From NCBI RefSeq assembly GCF_002802875.1, contig NZ_PEBI01000001.1, positions 149,830 to 213,829 of the forward strand: a stretch of 64,000 nt of DNA, in the 5' to 3' direction. This DNA is from Bifidobacterium primatium (GTDB lineage Bacteria; Actinomycetota; Actinomycetes; Actinomycetales; Bifidobacteriaceae). Shown here one piece after another: positions 53,075-60,759 of the stretch. Position 1 is the stretch's first letter. Each line of letters opens with the position of its first letter. The notes beneath the pieces are model-generated. The model was not told the DNA's origin. It saw only the letters and a program-made list of their open reading frames with translations, and did not search any database. Position numbers and translations under genes: made by a program.

Positions 53075-53194
53075 ATGAACATGAAGCATTCCATGATGCG
53101 CGGTCTGGCGCTGTACGGCGCTTCCACCATGGCCGGCATCTCCACCACGAAGCTCAACGAGACCATCCTCGACATCGCGCGCGACGAGCGCTGA
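53075..53194 (+). CDS. Small peptide 1 of the RGLALYGASTM family
   Basis: 39 residues. AAGGAG (53064-53069) lies 5 bases before the ATG. N-terminal MNMKHSMMRGLALYGASTM, then GISTTKLNETILDIARDER. The family pattern is a short Lys-containing start, R-G-[LM]-A-L-Y-G-[AS], a polar middle, an amphipathic acidic C-terminal helix and a final Arg. No lipobox, no double-glycine leader site and no clear membrane helix. Codons are those of well-expressed genes (AAG, ATC, GAC, CGC). First of five tandem members ended by a single terminator at 54130-54150. I do not recognise the family; function unknown. Confidence 0.75.
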   Translation: MNMKHSMMRGLALYGASTMAGISTTKLNETILDIARDER

Positions 53195-53255
53195 GCTCAT
53201 ACACAGACTTTCATAACCGAATAACCAAACAGACTTTTCAATCAAGGAGAACACA

Positions 53256-53369
53256 ATGGACTTCACCAAGGCCCTTCGCAACCTCGCTTCCTACGCCGCC
53301 GACAACATGGTCGTCGCTCCGCACTCCGTCAAGGAGATCGCCGCCTTCCACGTCGACATGGACCGCTGA
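53256..53369 (+). CDS. Small peptide 2 (AAYAADNM subgroup)
   Basis: 37 residues, MDFTKALRNLASYAADNM... ending FHVDMDR. AAGGAG (53244-53249) is 6 bases from the ATG. Close to peptide 3 (25 of 37 residues identical) and their leaders share a 21-base block (53231-53251 and 53402-53422) including the ribosome site, so they are recent duplicates. The Y-A-A-D-N-M block corresponds in position to Y-G-A-S-T-M of the other members. Function unknown. Confidence 0.75.
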   Translation: MDFTKALRNLASYAADNMVVAPHSVKEIAAFHVDMDR

Positions 53370-53428
53370 ACCGGCAGCAGCAAGCAATAGATAACCAACA
53401 AAGACTTTTCAATCAAGGAGAAACAACA

Positions 53429-53542
53429 ATGAACATCAAGAGCGCTCTTCGCGGACTCGCCGCCTACGCCGCCGACAACATGACCATCGTCCCGGCCTCC
53501 CCCAAGGAAATCGCTTCCTTCCACGTCGACATGGACCGCTGA
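53429..53542 (+). CDS. Small peptide 3 (AAYAADNM subgroup)
   Basis: 37 residues, MNIKSALRGLAAYAADNM... ending FHVDMDR. It joins the two subgroups: its start MNIK and R-G-L-A match peptide 4, while its C-terminal 20 residues match peptide 2. Strong AAGGAG before the ATG. The 130 bases after it contain an imperfect GC-rich hairpin (CCGGCCG...CGGCCGG, about 53617-53637), possibly a partial terminator within the cluster. Confidence 0.75.
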   Translation: MNIKSALRGLAAYAADNMTIVPASPKEIASFHVDMDR

Positions 53543-53672
53543 ACCGCGGACCGAATCCCGACACCGAAACACTGAGACAAACCTTCCGTCCCGCACTTCG
53601 GGTACGGTACATCCCCGGCCGACAATCGCCGGCCGGTTGATTAATACGAATAGATAACTCAAGGAGTACACC

Positions 53673-53798
53673 ATGAACATCAAGAAGAACCTGCTGCGCG
53701 GCCTCGCTCTCTACGGCGCCTCCACCATGACCACCACCCCGTCGATGAGCAAGCAGATGCTCGACACCATCCGCACCATCGAGAACGACGCCCGCTGA
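53673..53798 (+). CDS. Small peptide 4 of the RGLALYGASTM family
   Basis: 41 residues, MNIKKNLLRGLALYGASTM, then a Thr/Ser-rich segment, an amphipathic helix (QMLDTIRTIEND) and AR at the end. AAGGAG (53661-53666) is 6 bases before the ATG. The block from R-G-L to S-T-M is identical to that of peptide 1, while the remainder differs, showing that this block is the constrained part. Function unknown. Confidence 0.75.
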   Translation: MNIKKNLLRGLALYGASTMTTTPSMSKQMLDTIRTIENDAR

Positions 53799-53861
53799 AT
53801 CGCGGACTGAGCTTCCGACAGTTAGTCATTAATCGCAAACCATAAGCCACAAGGAGTAATC

Positions 53862-53984
53862 ATGGGCTTCAAGAACAGCATGAAGAAGACCTTCGCCCTC
53901 ATGGGTGCCGCTTCGCTCACCGCATACAACGGCCGCACCTACCAGCAGATCGCCGATTCCGTTCTGGAAGAAGACGCCCGCTGA
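53862..53984 (+). CDS. Small peptide 5, divergent family member
   Basis: 40 residues, MGFKNSMKKTFALMGAASL..., ending SVLEEDAR. The core is altered (F-A-L-M-G-A-A-S-L for L-A-L-Y-G-A-S-T-M), but the length, start pattern, spacing and final acidic-Ala-Arg match. AAGGAG lies 6 bases before the ATG. Last of the tandem set. A 17-codon frame with AAGAGG upstream begins at 54071 but does not resemble the family. Confidence 0.7.
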   Translation: MGFKNSMKKTFALMGAASLTAYNGRTYQQIADSVLEEDAR

Positions 53985-54129
53985 GCTGAGGTCGAGACAG
54001 ACAGGGTCTGCCGCAAGGCATGACCACGGGAACCCTTCGGGAATCCCAACAGAGAAGAAGATAAGAGGATATGCGGCCAACGGCGTCCGCGTATCGCATG
54101 TATTCGTTACATAATTTCATATGATTCAG

Positions 54130-54150
54130 GCGGCGTGAAGCCGCTTTTTT
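54130..54150 (+). terminator. Terminator of the small-peptide cluster
   Basis: GCGGC (54130-54134), loop GTGAA, GCCGC (54140-54144), then six T. It defines the end of the five-peptide transcription unit. Confidence 0.8.
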
Positions 54151-54229
54151 GTTATGTGCCCGGCAATCCCCCGGCATGGAAACTCCCAAGGAGTTGATTT
54201 TGCTTTGAGGTCAGAGGGGCGCGGCCGGC

Positions 54230-54590
54230 AGGGAACGGACTCTCACCCACGATTGCGAATTCCGTGGCAAAACCCGTGGCACGGAATGCTTTCTCGCAGC
54301 AATTACACGTTCCATATCGGAAAATCATGGCAGGGAACGACGGCGAAGCATGATTTACGCGTTCCGTGACGGACATTCCGCTTAATGGCCAACCAGAAAC
54401 CTTGCAATCATGCGGTTTCTCATTCGCCAGTCACACCAATTATTGTCACGGAACGCCGAAATCGCAGATTCGACACTTCCGTGGCGGAATATCGTGTCAC
54501 GGACTGCCGAATATCCGACGAATCGCATTTCGTGACGATATCGCAGTCCGTCACAATCCATGCCACGGAATCAGTCGCGGACCACGCTGC
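54230..54590. repeat. Intergenic array of TTCCGTGCC/GTCACGGAA words (copy Z)
   Basis: The 470-base gap between the peptide-cluster terminator and nfo has no credible gene. It is filled with words such as GGCAGGGAACG, AATTCCGTGGC, GTGGCACGGAAT, GTCACGGAACG and TTCCGTGGCGGAAT in both orientations. It belongs to the same class as 14780-15112 and 30910-31160, but is not colinear with them. Confidence 0.6.
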
Positions 54591-54621
54591 ACGTCCATAC
54601 GCGACCGACCAGCGATTCCCG

Positions 54622-55527
54622 TCAATCCGCGCGCAGACCACGCAGCAGGGCGATCTCCTCGCGGTGCGTGGTTTCGGTGAGCTCCTTCGTCTCGAGGATC
54701 ATCGGCAGCTTCGCCATGCGAGGGTCATTGACCATCGTACGGAAGAACCCGAGGCCGAGCCTGCCTTCGCCGATGTTGGCGTGACGGTCCTTGTGCGACT
54801 CGAAACCGAACTGCGAATCATTGGCGTGGATGGCCTTGAGCCGTTCCAGACCGATGACGTCGTCGAATCGCCTCAGCACGCCGTCGAGGTCGTTCACGAT
54901 GTCGTAGCCGGCGTCGTACACATGGCATGTGTCGAACGTGACGCCGATCATCGCCTTGTTCTCCACACCGTCGATGATGGAGGCGAGCTCCTCGAAGCTG
55001 CGGCCGCATTCGGTGCCCTTGCCGGCCATGGTCTCGAGCAGGATCATGATGCCGGAATCCGGGTCGGTGCCGGCAGCGCCGTCGGCGGCATCGCCATCGT
55101 CGGCGGCGAGCGCATCGAACACACGGTTGAGACCATCGGCGATGAGACGGCAGCCGGCCTCGCTCCCCTGCCCCACATGCGAACCGGGATGGATGTTGAT
55201 GTATGTGCGTTGGCCGGCCGCGGCGATGGGCGCGAGCAGTTGGATGTCCTGGGCGAGCGCGTCGACGGCGAAGGCGCGTTTGGAGGCGTCCTTGCCGGCG
55301 AAGTTGTAGACGTAGGGAGCGTGCACGACCAGCGGGCCGTAGTGTTCGGCCGCCAGCTGCTCGCCGAACGCGGCGGCGCCTTCGGGCGTCAGCGCCTTCG
55401 ACCGCTTGCCGTACGGCGAACGCGGGAAGAAGGCGAATGCGGTGCCGTTCTCGTCGTGAGAGCGTTCCAGCAGCTTCTTCCAGCCGCCCGAGGTCGACAG
55501 ATGCGATCCGATGAAGAGCTTATCCAT
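54622..55527 (-). CDS. nfo: Endonuclease IV (AP endonuclease)
   Basis: 301 residues, TIM-barrel tri-zinc enzyme that nicks DNA at abasic sites in base excision repair. IGSHLSTSGGWKK at the N-terminus, VVHAPYVYNFAG, INIHPGSHVG, ILLETMAGKGTECG, GVTFDTCHVYDAGYD, HANDSQFGFESHKDRHANIGEG and MILETKE supply the metal-binding His, Asp and Glu residues. ATG 55527 has GGAAGG upstream; the frame extends farther but without similarity. It is on the opposite strand, between the five-peptide cluster and the sixth peptide gene. An Asp/Ala-rich insert near residue 145 (DDGDAADGAAGTDPD) is unusual. Confidence 0.93.
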   Translation of the reverse strand: MDKLFIGSHLSTSGGWKKLLERSHDENGTAFAFFPRSPYGKRSKALTPEGAAAFGEQLAAEHYGPLVVHAPYVYNFAGKDASKRAFAVDALAQDIQLLAPIAAAGQRTYINIHPGSHVGQGSEAGCRLIADGLNRVFDALAADDGDAADGAAGTDPDSGIMILLETMAGKGTECGRSFEELASIIDGVENKAMIGVTFDTCHVYDAGYDIVNDLDGVLRRFDDVIGLERLKAIHANDSQFGFESHKDRHANIGEGRLGLGFFRTMVNDPRMAKLPMILETKELTETTHREEIALLRGLRAD

Positions 55528-55662
55528 GTGCGGCTTCCTTCCCTGCGATATGGCAATCGTGTTCGAGACTACACCTCGTCCGAGCCCGAATCGTACACGC
55601 ACCTCTGCAATCAGCGAATGGGTCTCTCGTCGTTTCCAGCCCAGCCCATCATGACCATGCGA

Positions 55663-55752
55663 GTTTTGTGGTTTTTCCGACGTCATATCACACCAAACAG
55701 TCTGATTTTTTAGCGAATGCCAAGCGATACCGGCCTATAAAACCACAAAACA
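55663..55752. repeat. Perfect 13-bp inverted repeat with large loop
   Basis: GTTTTGTGGTTTT (55663-55675) is the exact reverse complement of AAAACCACAAAAC (55740-55752). It lies in the 540-base gap between nfo and peptide 6, 136 bases from the nfo start. The rest of that gap holds the peptide 6 promoter and nothing else I recognise. Confidence 0.6.
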
Positions 55753-55887
55753 CACGAGATCAATTCAATAGGTCCTACTTCACCCGCCCGCTCATTTTCC
55801 TACCACACGATTCCAAGGCACCCATATCGCGTTAGCCACGACAACCATCATCGTAGGTAAACCCCGCGTGACAAATCGTGGCACGAC

Positions 55888-55916
55888 TTGCTGAAACCGG
55901 TTTCAAGAGCTATATT
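55888..55916 (+). promoter_or_regulatory. Promoter of peptide 6 with a LacI operator in the spacer
   Basis: TTGCTG (55888-55893), a 17-base spacer and TATATT (55911-55916). The spacer and -35 end overlap TGAAACCGGTTTCA (55892-55905), a perfect 14-base palindrome identical to the core of the operator before the SDR gene. Binding there would exclude RNA polymerase. The expected leader to the peptide start is about 145 bases. Confidence 0.75.
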
Positions 55917-56069
55917 GAGAATCGTTGGGAAGGAAAACAACGAAAGCAATACACGAGATCGTTGATTTCCGAAGGATTATTTTGAATTCATCGATAGCGT
56001 GCATCACGATTCGGGTTTTCGTTCTTAACGAAGTCAATTGATGAAGAAACACTATGAAAGGTAGCAATC

Positions 56070-56195
56070 ATGTCTCTCAAGGATTCGATGCTTCGCGGTA
56101 TGGCTCTTTACGGCAGCGCCAAGATGGCCGGAACGATGGGCTACTCCAACCACGAGATGAACGACACGATCATCAAGATCGCCCAGAATCGCTAA
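56070..56195 (+). CDS. Small peptide 6 of the RGLALYGASTM family
   Basis: 41 residues, MSLKDSMLRGMALYGSAKM followed by AGTMGYSNHEMNDTIIKIAQNR (read in two parts). It matches peptide 1 best (S-M-x-R-G-x-A-L-Y-G, M-A-G, then an amphipathic helix and final Arg), although it lies 2 kb away beyond nfo. AAAGG lies 7-8 bases before the ATG. It is a single-gene unit under a LacI-type operator, unlike the cluster. A weak hairpin with TCTTTTTC at 56296-56317 may terminate it. Function unknown. Confidence 0.72.
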   Translation: MSLKDSMLRGMALYGSAKMAGTMGYSNHEMNDTIIKIAQNR

Positions 56196-56427
56196 TTCAC
56201 AATCGGTGATTCATCGCGGTTCTTCCGGCGCGAGGGTTGATTCGGCGCCTTTTACGCGGTTGCAGCAGCAGTCACGCCGAATATGCGAGGGAAAGCGGAC
56301 AACGGGGTCCGTCTTTTTCTTTATGGGGTTTTCCTTGACGCGTCCAACCATGGAATCCGCACTTCCAACCAATAGGATCCGTACCGATTCAGTGCACGCC
56401 CACACACCTCGCCGTAAGGCAAATGCA

Positions 56428-56539
56428 AGTTGTGAGGCCGTATATGCCAAAAGCATGGTTTTAGTCAGAAAACCATGACGTAATCGCAACGATTTGCGAC
56501 GGTAAGCCATTTCGACCTTAACAGTAAAGCCTCACAACT
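56428..56539. repeat. Nested palindrome downstream of peptide 6
   Basis: Outer arms AGTTGTGAGGC (56428-56438) and GCCTCACAACT (56529-56539), inner hairpin CATGGTTTT (56454-56462) with AAAACCATG (56469-56477). Size and nested layout resemble the dispersed palindrome family A-C, but the core sequence differs. The 490 bases between peptide 6 and the next gene hold no other feature I can support. Confidence 0.65.
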
Positions 56540-56686
56540 CGCGTTTTCGGGATACGCGGCGATGAAAGGCAACGAAACCATTGGTATTTTAGGTCGTTCT
56601 TCGGCAGGATTCCAGTGTTTCCCCTCTGCGGCGCATAGAACGATTGACGGGTGGAAATCCACGCGAGGCCTTCTACCATAGGAGCC

Positions 56687-57010
56687 ATGAGCATTCCAAA
56701 TGAGTATCCAATGAAGCAATATCTCGGCGGCATTGTTGAAGCACTGAAGGCTGCTCCCACCAACGGCGCCAATCCGAACGACGTGGAGACGATTCGTTTC
56801 TACGGTGAGCTGGGCAACGACGCTCCCGATTCGCAGCTGCCGAACGTGCTGGTCGCCATCGCCCGCGTGACGCGCGCCGTCACCGAGGACGAGGCCGCCA
56901 AGAAGGAGTTCACGAAGGCCGGTGGATTCGGCTACGTGAAGGACGCGCAGCACGCCATCATGGCCACGCTGGACAAGGATTCCGAGGACCTCGTCAAGAA
57001 GCGCGGCTGA
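56687..57010 (+). CDS. Conserved-looking hypothetical protein
   Basis: 107 residues, not recognised. MSIPNEYPMKQYLGGIVEALKA, then a helical, charged, soluble protein (GELGNDAPDSQLPNVLVAIARVTRAVTEDEAAKKEFTKAGGFGYV) with no membrane segment or known catalytic motif. ATG 56687 follows AGGAG with a short 2-base spacing; ATG 56711 (MKQYLGG) is an alternative, and an ATG at 56651 has no ribosome site. Codon use is like that of neighbouring genes, with consistent third-position GC, so I consider it real. Flanked by repeat-rich intergenic DNA on both sides. Confidence 0.65.
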   Translation: MSIPNEYPMKQYLGGIVEALKAAPTNGANPNDVETIRFYGELGNDAPDSQLPNVLVAIARVTRAVTEDEAAKKEFTKAGGFGYVKDAQHAIMATLDKDSEDLVKKRG

Positions 57011-57102
57011 GCATCCGTCCGCTTCTCCGCGATTTCGCGATTCTTATTAGCAAAACCGTCGTACTGACTTCGTTGCCGGTGCGGCGGTTTTTGCGTACGC
57101 AT

Positions 57103-57270
57103 GCGTTATAACCGACGCTGAGAGACGCTATGTGGAGGGTTTTGCGCACCAATGCGTTATAACCGACGCTACGGAACCGTATGCGGTGGTTATAACGCAC
57201 ACATCCGTTATAACCACCACCAAGAAGCGACAAGAGGCAGGTCTTGCGTACGCATGCGTTATAACCGACG
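57103..57270. repeat. Five copies of CGTTATAAC in an intergenic cluster
   Basis: GCGTTATAACCGACG occurs at 57103-57117, 57154-57168 and 57256-57270. Between the last two, GGTGGTTATAACG (57185-57197) and CGTTATAACCACC (57206-57218) form a perfect 13-base hairpin. The first and last copies share an upstream TTGCGTACGCAT as well. No gene is credible in this stretch. Confidence 0.8.
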
Positions 57271-57299
57271 TTGAATAACGGTGGAATGAGAATACAAGG

Positions 57300-57560
57300 C
57301 CGTTCCTGTTCATTGGCCCATGAACGACGAACGGGAACCAAAACGATGCCACCGCTTCCGGCTCATTCGGCACCATCCAACCGGCAGGAATCGGAACCGC
57401 ACCACGAGTTGGGCGGCAGGCAACGGACGGGAACGGAAGTCGCACCACGGTTCCGGTTTGTCTGACATCGTGCGGCAAACAGGACGCAATGCAAAGCCCC
57501 GGTTCCCGTAGGTCGCACGATGGCGACGAACGGGAACCGGGGCGAAACGGCGAATCGGAC
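57300..57560. repeat. Intergenic array of GAACGGGAACC words with a 13-bp hairpin
   Basis: Words such as CGTTCC, GAACGGGAACC and CGGTTCC recur in both orientations. The strongest structure pairs CCCCGGTTCCCGT (57497-57509) with ACGGGAACCGGGG (57530-57542). It resembles the TTCCGTGCC arrays in layout, but with its own word. It lies between the hypothetical gene and purK. Confidence 0.6.
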
Positions 57561-57701
57561 ACGACTCCGGGAATTCCCGTGGGAGCCCCGACCAGCTTCA
57601 TCGGCTCGACGTTCCCGGAGAATCCCTCCCATGGGAGAACCCAGTCATGGCAGCCTGGCGCTCCTGCGGAGAATCTGAACTACTCCCAACGGCTCCCAGG
57701 A

Positions 57702-58871
57702 CTACTTCAGATCGTCCCAGACGCCGGTGGCCTCAAGCTCGGCCACGGTCTTCGCGGTGTCGTCGGTGAGCACGGTGATGTGGCCCATCTTGCGGTTGTG
57801 ACGCACCTGCGCCTTGCCGTAGTCGTGCACGTTCCATTCGGGATGCTCGCCGATGAGCGCGCGGCTGGGCGCCACATGCTGGCCGAGCACGTTCACCATG
57901 ACGGCGGGGCTGAGCAGCTTCGGCTCGGGCAGCGGCCATCCGGCGATGCCTCGGATGTGCGCGTCGAACTGGTCGATGGAGCACGCCTCGATGGTGTAGT
58001 GGCCGGAGTTGTGCGGACGCGGCGCCAGCTCGTTGACGACCACGCGGCCGTCCTTGGTGATGAACAGCTCGATGGCGAGCGTGCCCGCCAGCTCGAAGCC
58101 TTTCGCCAGTCGCAGCGCAAGGTCGTGGGCCTGCTGATGCAGTTCGTCGCTCACCTCGGCCGGGGCTACGGTGATGTGCAGGATGTTGTTGCGATGGTCG
58201 TTGCGCACCATCGGGAACGTCACGTAGTCCTCGCCGTTGCCGGAGACCAGGATCGACGCCTCGAACGCGAAGTCGACGAAGCCCTCGAGGATGCTCGGCG
58301 GGAAGCCGCCGCCGCGGTCACCGCGGGCGCGGATCTTCTCGAGGTCGGCGTCGTTCTTCAGCACATGCTGGCCGTGGCCGTCGTAGCCGCCGGAGCGGGT
58401 CTTCAGGACGCACGGGTAATGCAGGTCGTCGATGGCGGCCTCGAGCTCGTCGAAGTCGTTGACCTCGCGCCACGGGGCGGTCTCGATGCCGTGCTTATTG
58501 ATGAACGTCTTCTCGTTGATGCGGTCCTGCGTCACGCGCAGCAGGTCGGTGCCCTGCGGGGCGGCGACCAGGTGGCGCACCTCGTCGATGGAGTCGGCGT
58601 CGACGTTCTCGAACTCGTAGGTGAGCACATCGGACTTCTCGGCCAGGTCGTGGATGGCGGTCTTGTCGTCGTATTCGCCGACGACCTGGAAGTCGGCCAC
58701 CTGCGCGGTCGGGCAGTCGGGGGTCGGATCGAGCACGCCGATGCGGAAGCCACGGTACTTGGCCACGATGGCCATCATACGGCCGAGCTGACCGCCGCCG
58801 ACGATGCCGATGGTGGCGCCGGGCTGCAGCATCTTGACGGCGCCGTTGGTTTCCTCAGACAAGCTGGGCAT
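57702..58871 (-). CDS. purK: N5-carboxyaminoimidazole ribonucleotide synthase
   Basis: Uses ATP and bicarbonate to carboxylate AIR in purine synthesis. 389 residues with ATP-grasp fold: [64 protein letters not shown] 58871 has GGAGGA upstream and overlaps the 3' end of purE by 17 bases, so the pair is translationally linked. Partner of purE upstream. Confidence 0.97.
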   Translation of the reverse strand: MPSLSEETNGAVKMLQPGATIGIVGGGQLGRMMAIVAKYRGFRIGVLDPTPDCPTAQVADFQVVGEYDDKTAIHDLAEKSDVLTYEFENVDADSIDEVRHLVAAPQGTDLLRVTQDRINEKTFINKHGIETAPWREVNDFDELEAAIDDLHYPCVLKTRSGGYDGHGQHVLKNDADLEKIRARGDRGGGFPPSILEGFVDFAFEASILVSGNGEDYVTFPMVRNDHRNNILHITVAPAEVSDELHQQAHDLALRLAKGFELAGTLAIELFITKDGRVVVNELAPRPHNSGHYTIEACSIDQFDAHIRGIAGWPLPEPKLLSPAVMVNVLGQHVAPSRALIGEHPEWNVHDYGKAQVRHNRKMGHITVLTDDTAKTVAELEATGVWDDLK

Positions 58872-59352
58872 TGGATTCCTCCACCTTCTTCTTCAGTTCG
58901 TCGCGGTACTCCTGCAGCTCCTTGGCCAGACGCTCGTCGGTGGTCGAGAGGATCTGCACGGCCAGCAGGCCGGCGTTCGTGGCGCCGGAGTTGCCGACGG
59001 CGGTGGTGGCGACGGGGATGCCGCCGGGCATCTGCACGATGGAGAGCAGCGAATCCCAGCCGGAGAGGGCATGGGAGCGCACCGGCACGCCAATCACGGG
59101 CAGCGTGGTCTGTGCGGCGATCATGCCGGGAAGGTGGGCGGCGCCGCCGGCACCGGCGATGATTACGTGGATGCCCTTGCTGCGCGCGGAATGGGCGAAG
59201 TCGGCCATGAGTTCCGGCGTGCGGTGGGCGGAGACCACCTGCTTGGAATACGGTACTGCGAACTTGTCGAGCATCTCGCATGCGTGCTTCATCGTCTCCC
59301 AGTCGCTGGAAGAGCCCATTACCACGGCTACGAGCGGTGCGTTTTCAGCCAT
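58855..59352 (-). CDS. purE: N5-carboxyaminoimidazole ribonucleotide mutase
   Basis: Converts N5-CAIR to CAIR. 165 residues; [24 protein letters not shown] with the catalytic His, [13 protein letters not shown] and [27 protein letters not shown] are the class I PurE signatures. GGAGG lies 6 bases before ATG 59352 (an adjacent ATG at 59355 is 3 bases from it). First gene of purE-purK. Confidence 0.97.
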   Translation of the reverse strand: MAENAPLVAVVMGSSSDWETMKHACEMLDKFAVPYSKQVVSAHRTPELMADFAHSARSKGIHVIIAGAGGAAHLPGMIAAQTTLPVIGVPVRSHALSGWDSLLSIVQMPGGIPVATTAVGNSGATNAGLLAVQILSTTDERLAKELQEYRDELKKKVEESNAQLV

Positions 59353-59431
59353 CATTAACCTCCGTTGATCCGAACAGATACAACTGTACGCAACAGCGGG
59401 GAAAACGCCGGCCGCGACGAGCGGACGGCCA

Positions 59432-60508
59432 TCAGTTCTCGGCGAGCACCTCGACCCGCACCTTCTTGGAGCGCAGGAACGCGACGGCGTCGCGGATGTT
59501 GCGCTCGGGCCCCTCAAACACACCGACGATGCCGCCGATCGGGTACTTGCCCACAATCTGCACGTCGGCGAGCATGATGTTCACGTCGATGCCGAACTTG
59601 CGGGTGATCAGCGACACCAGGGGCTCGGAGACGTCCTCGTGCACATAACGCAGACGGATGAGCTTCTGTCCGGGCCGCAGGTCGACCACGGGATCGTGGC
59701 CGGCGAGCAGCGCGTCGACCTTGCCGAGACTGGAGACCGCCTCCATGAACACGCGGGTCTGGTCGGTCTGCGGGTCGGCGAGCACGGAGAACGTGCTACC
59801 CTCCTCCACCACGAGGCCTCGGTCGAGCACGATGATATGGTCGCAGATCTCCTTCACCGTGGCGATCTCGTGGGTGGCGAGCACCACCGTGGCCCCGGAT
59901 TCACGGGCGAACTGCTGGATGAGGCGAAGAATCTCACGCCCTTCGATATGGTCCTGGGCGGCGGTGACCTCGTCGAACAGCAGGATCTTCGGGCTTGATG
60001 CGAACGCGCGAGCCACGGCGGCACGCTGCAGTTCACCGCCAGAAAGCTGGGAGGGATGCGCGTCCTTCTGCGAGCGCAGGCTCACCTCGCGCAGCAGGCG
60101 CAGGGCCTTGGCGCGCGCGGCCTCGTCGGGCCGGTCGGCGTCCTCTGCCTCGCCGGCGGCGATGGCCACGGATTCGAGCACGGTGCGTTCCTCGTCGAAG
60201 GCGGGGAACACGCCGGCCCGCGAGATCTGCGTGCGGAATCGGGCGAGTGCCGGCTTGTCGAGTTTCGCGAGGTTCTCGCCGAGCACGGTGACGGTGCCGG
60301 ATGTTGGCGTCAGACGGCCGTCGATGAGTTTGAGCAGGGTGCTTTTGCCGGCGCCGCCGAGTCCGATGACGCCGTAGATGCCGCCCTGTTCGAAATGCAG
60401 GGTGACGTCCTTGAGCAGGGATTTCGGCCCGTCGGCCGTCAGCACCGTTTTGGTGACGTTGGAAAGGGTTATCGCGTCGTTCTCGACTGCATCGTGTTCT
60501 TCGGCCAT
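59432..60508 (-). CDS. ABC transporter ATP-binding protein, MetN-like with NIL domain
   Basis: 358 residues. Walker [10 protein letters not shown] near residue 51, Q-loop, signature [15 protein letters not shown], Walker [13 protein letters not shown] (the usual DEPTSALD is altered) and switch His in LATHEIATV. The last 75 residues form a ferredoxin-like NIL domain, the regulatory methionine-binding module of MetN-type ATPases. Methionine import would need a MetI permease and a MetQ lipoprotein; neither is in the window. Upstream of purE on the same strand with a 79-base gap. Function as methionine importer subunit is likely but unproven. Confidence 0.8.
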   Translation of the reverse strand: MAEEHDAVENDAITLSNVTKTVLTADGPKSLLKDVTLHFEQGGIYGVIGLGGAGKSTLLKLIDGRLTPTSGTVTVLGENLAKLDKPALARFRTQISRAGVFPAFDEERTVLESVAIAAGEAEDADRPDEAARAKALRLLREVSLRSQKDAHPSQLSGGELQRAAVARAFASSPKILLFDEVTAAQDHIEGREILRLIQQFARESGATVVLATHEIATVKEICDHIIVLDRGLVVEEGSTFSVLADPQTDQTRVFMEAVSSLGKVDALLAGHDPVVDLRPGQKLIRLRYVHEDVSEPLVSLITRKFGIDVNIMLADVQIVGKYPIGGIVGVFEGPERNIRDAVAFLRSKKVRVEVLAEN

Positions 60509-60675
60509 CGGTCGTTACCTCCCCGCCGGGCCCGTCGTCGTGCTTCGCACCGGCCGACGGGCATACGCTGTTCCATACTGAATCCCAAGGGTATTGCACT
60601 TTTCCGACCGTTTCCAGCGTGGCGGCCGGAATATCGGCGGGAAGCGTCGTGGGCGATGACCGGCCGAAAGCCGTC

Positions 60676-60743
60676 GACGCCTACAACCGCAACGTTTTAT
60701 CGACATGATATCGATGCCGATATAAACGCGGGTTGTAGACGCC
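60676..60743. repeat. Inverted repeat between the ABC ATPase and the MDR reductase
   Basis: GACGCCTACAACCGC (60676-60690) pairs with GCGGGTTGTAGACGCC (60728-60743), with one bulge and one mismatch, around an inner TATCGAC/ATCGATG region. It lies 17 bases past the reductase stop, so it may act as a terminator, but without a T-run. Confidence 0.55.
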
Positions 60744-60759
60744 GATCAGATAATGCGAA

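Noticed and set aside
53231-53422. Peptide cluster as a CRISPR-like or simple repeat array
   Set aside because: The repeated segments are leaders and coding cores with codon-level differences and unequal spacing, not uniform repeats with spacers.
53075-53984. Peptides as class II bacteriocins with double-glycine leaders
   Set aside because: No GG processing site, no Cys pairs, and no peptidase-containing ABC exporter or immunity gene next to them.
54071-54124. 17-codon frame with AAGAGG upstream after the peptide cluster
   Set aside because: It does not match the peptide family (no R-G-L-A core, no final Arg) and is too short to support alone.
56041-56064. Seven-residue frame just before peptide 6 as a leader peptide
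   Set aside because: It overlaps the ribosome site of peptide 6 and has no ribosome site of its own that I can see; probably chance.
57128-57601. 157-codon minus-strand frame in the CGTTATAAC/GGGAACC region
   Set aside because: The region consists of repeated words and hairpins; the translation is Pro/Ser/Arg-rich, without ribosome site or similarity.
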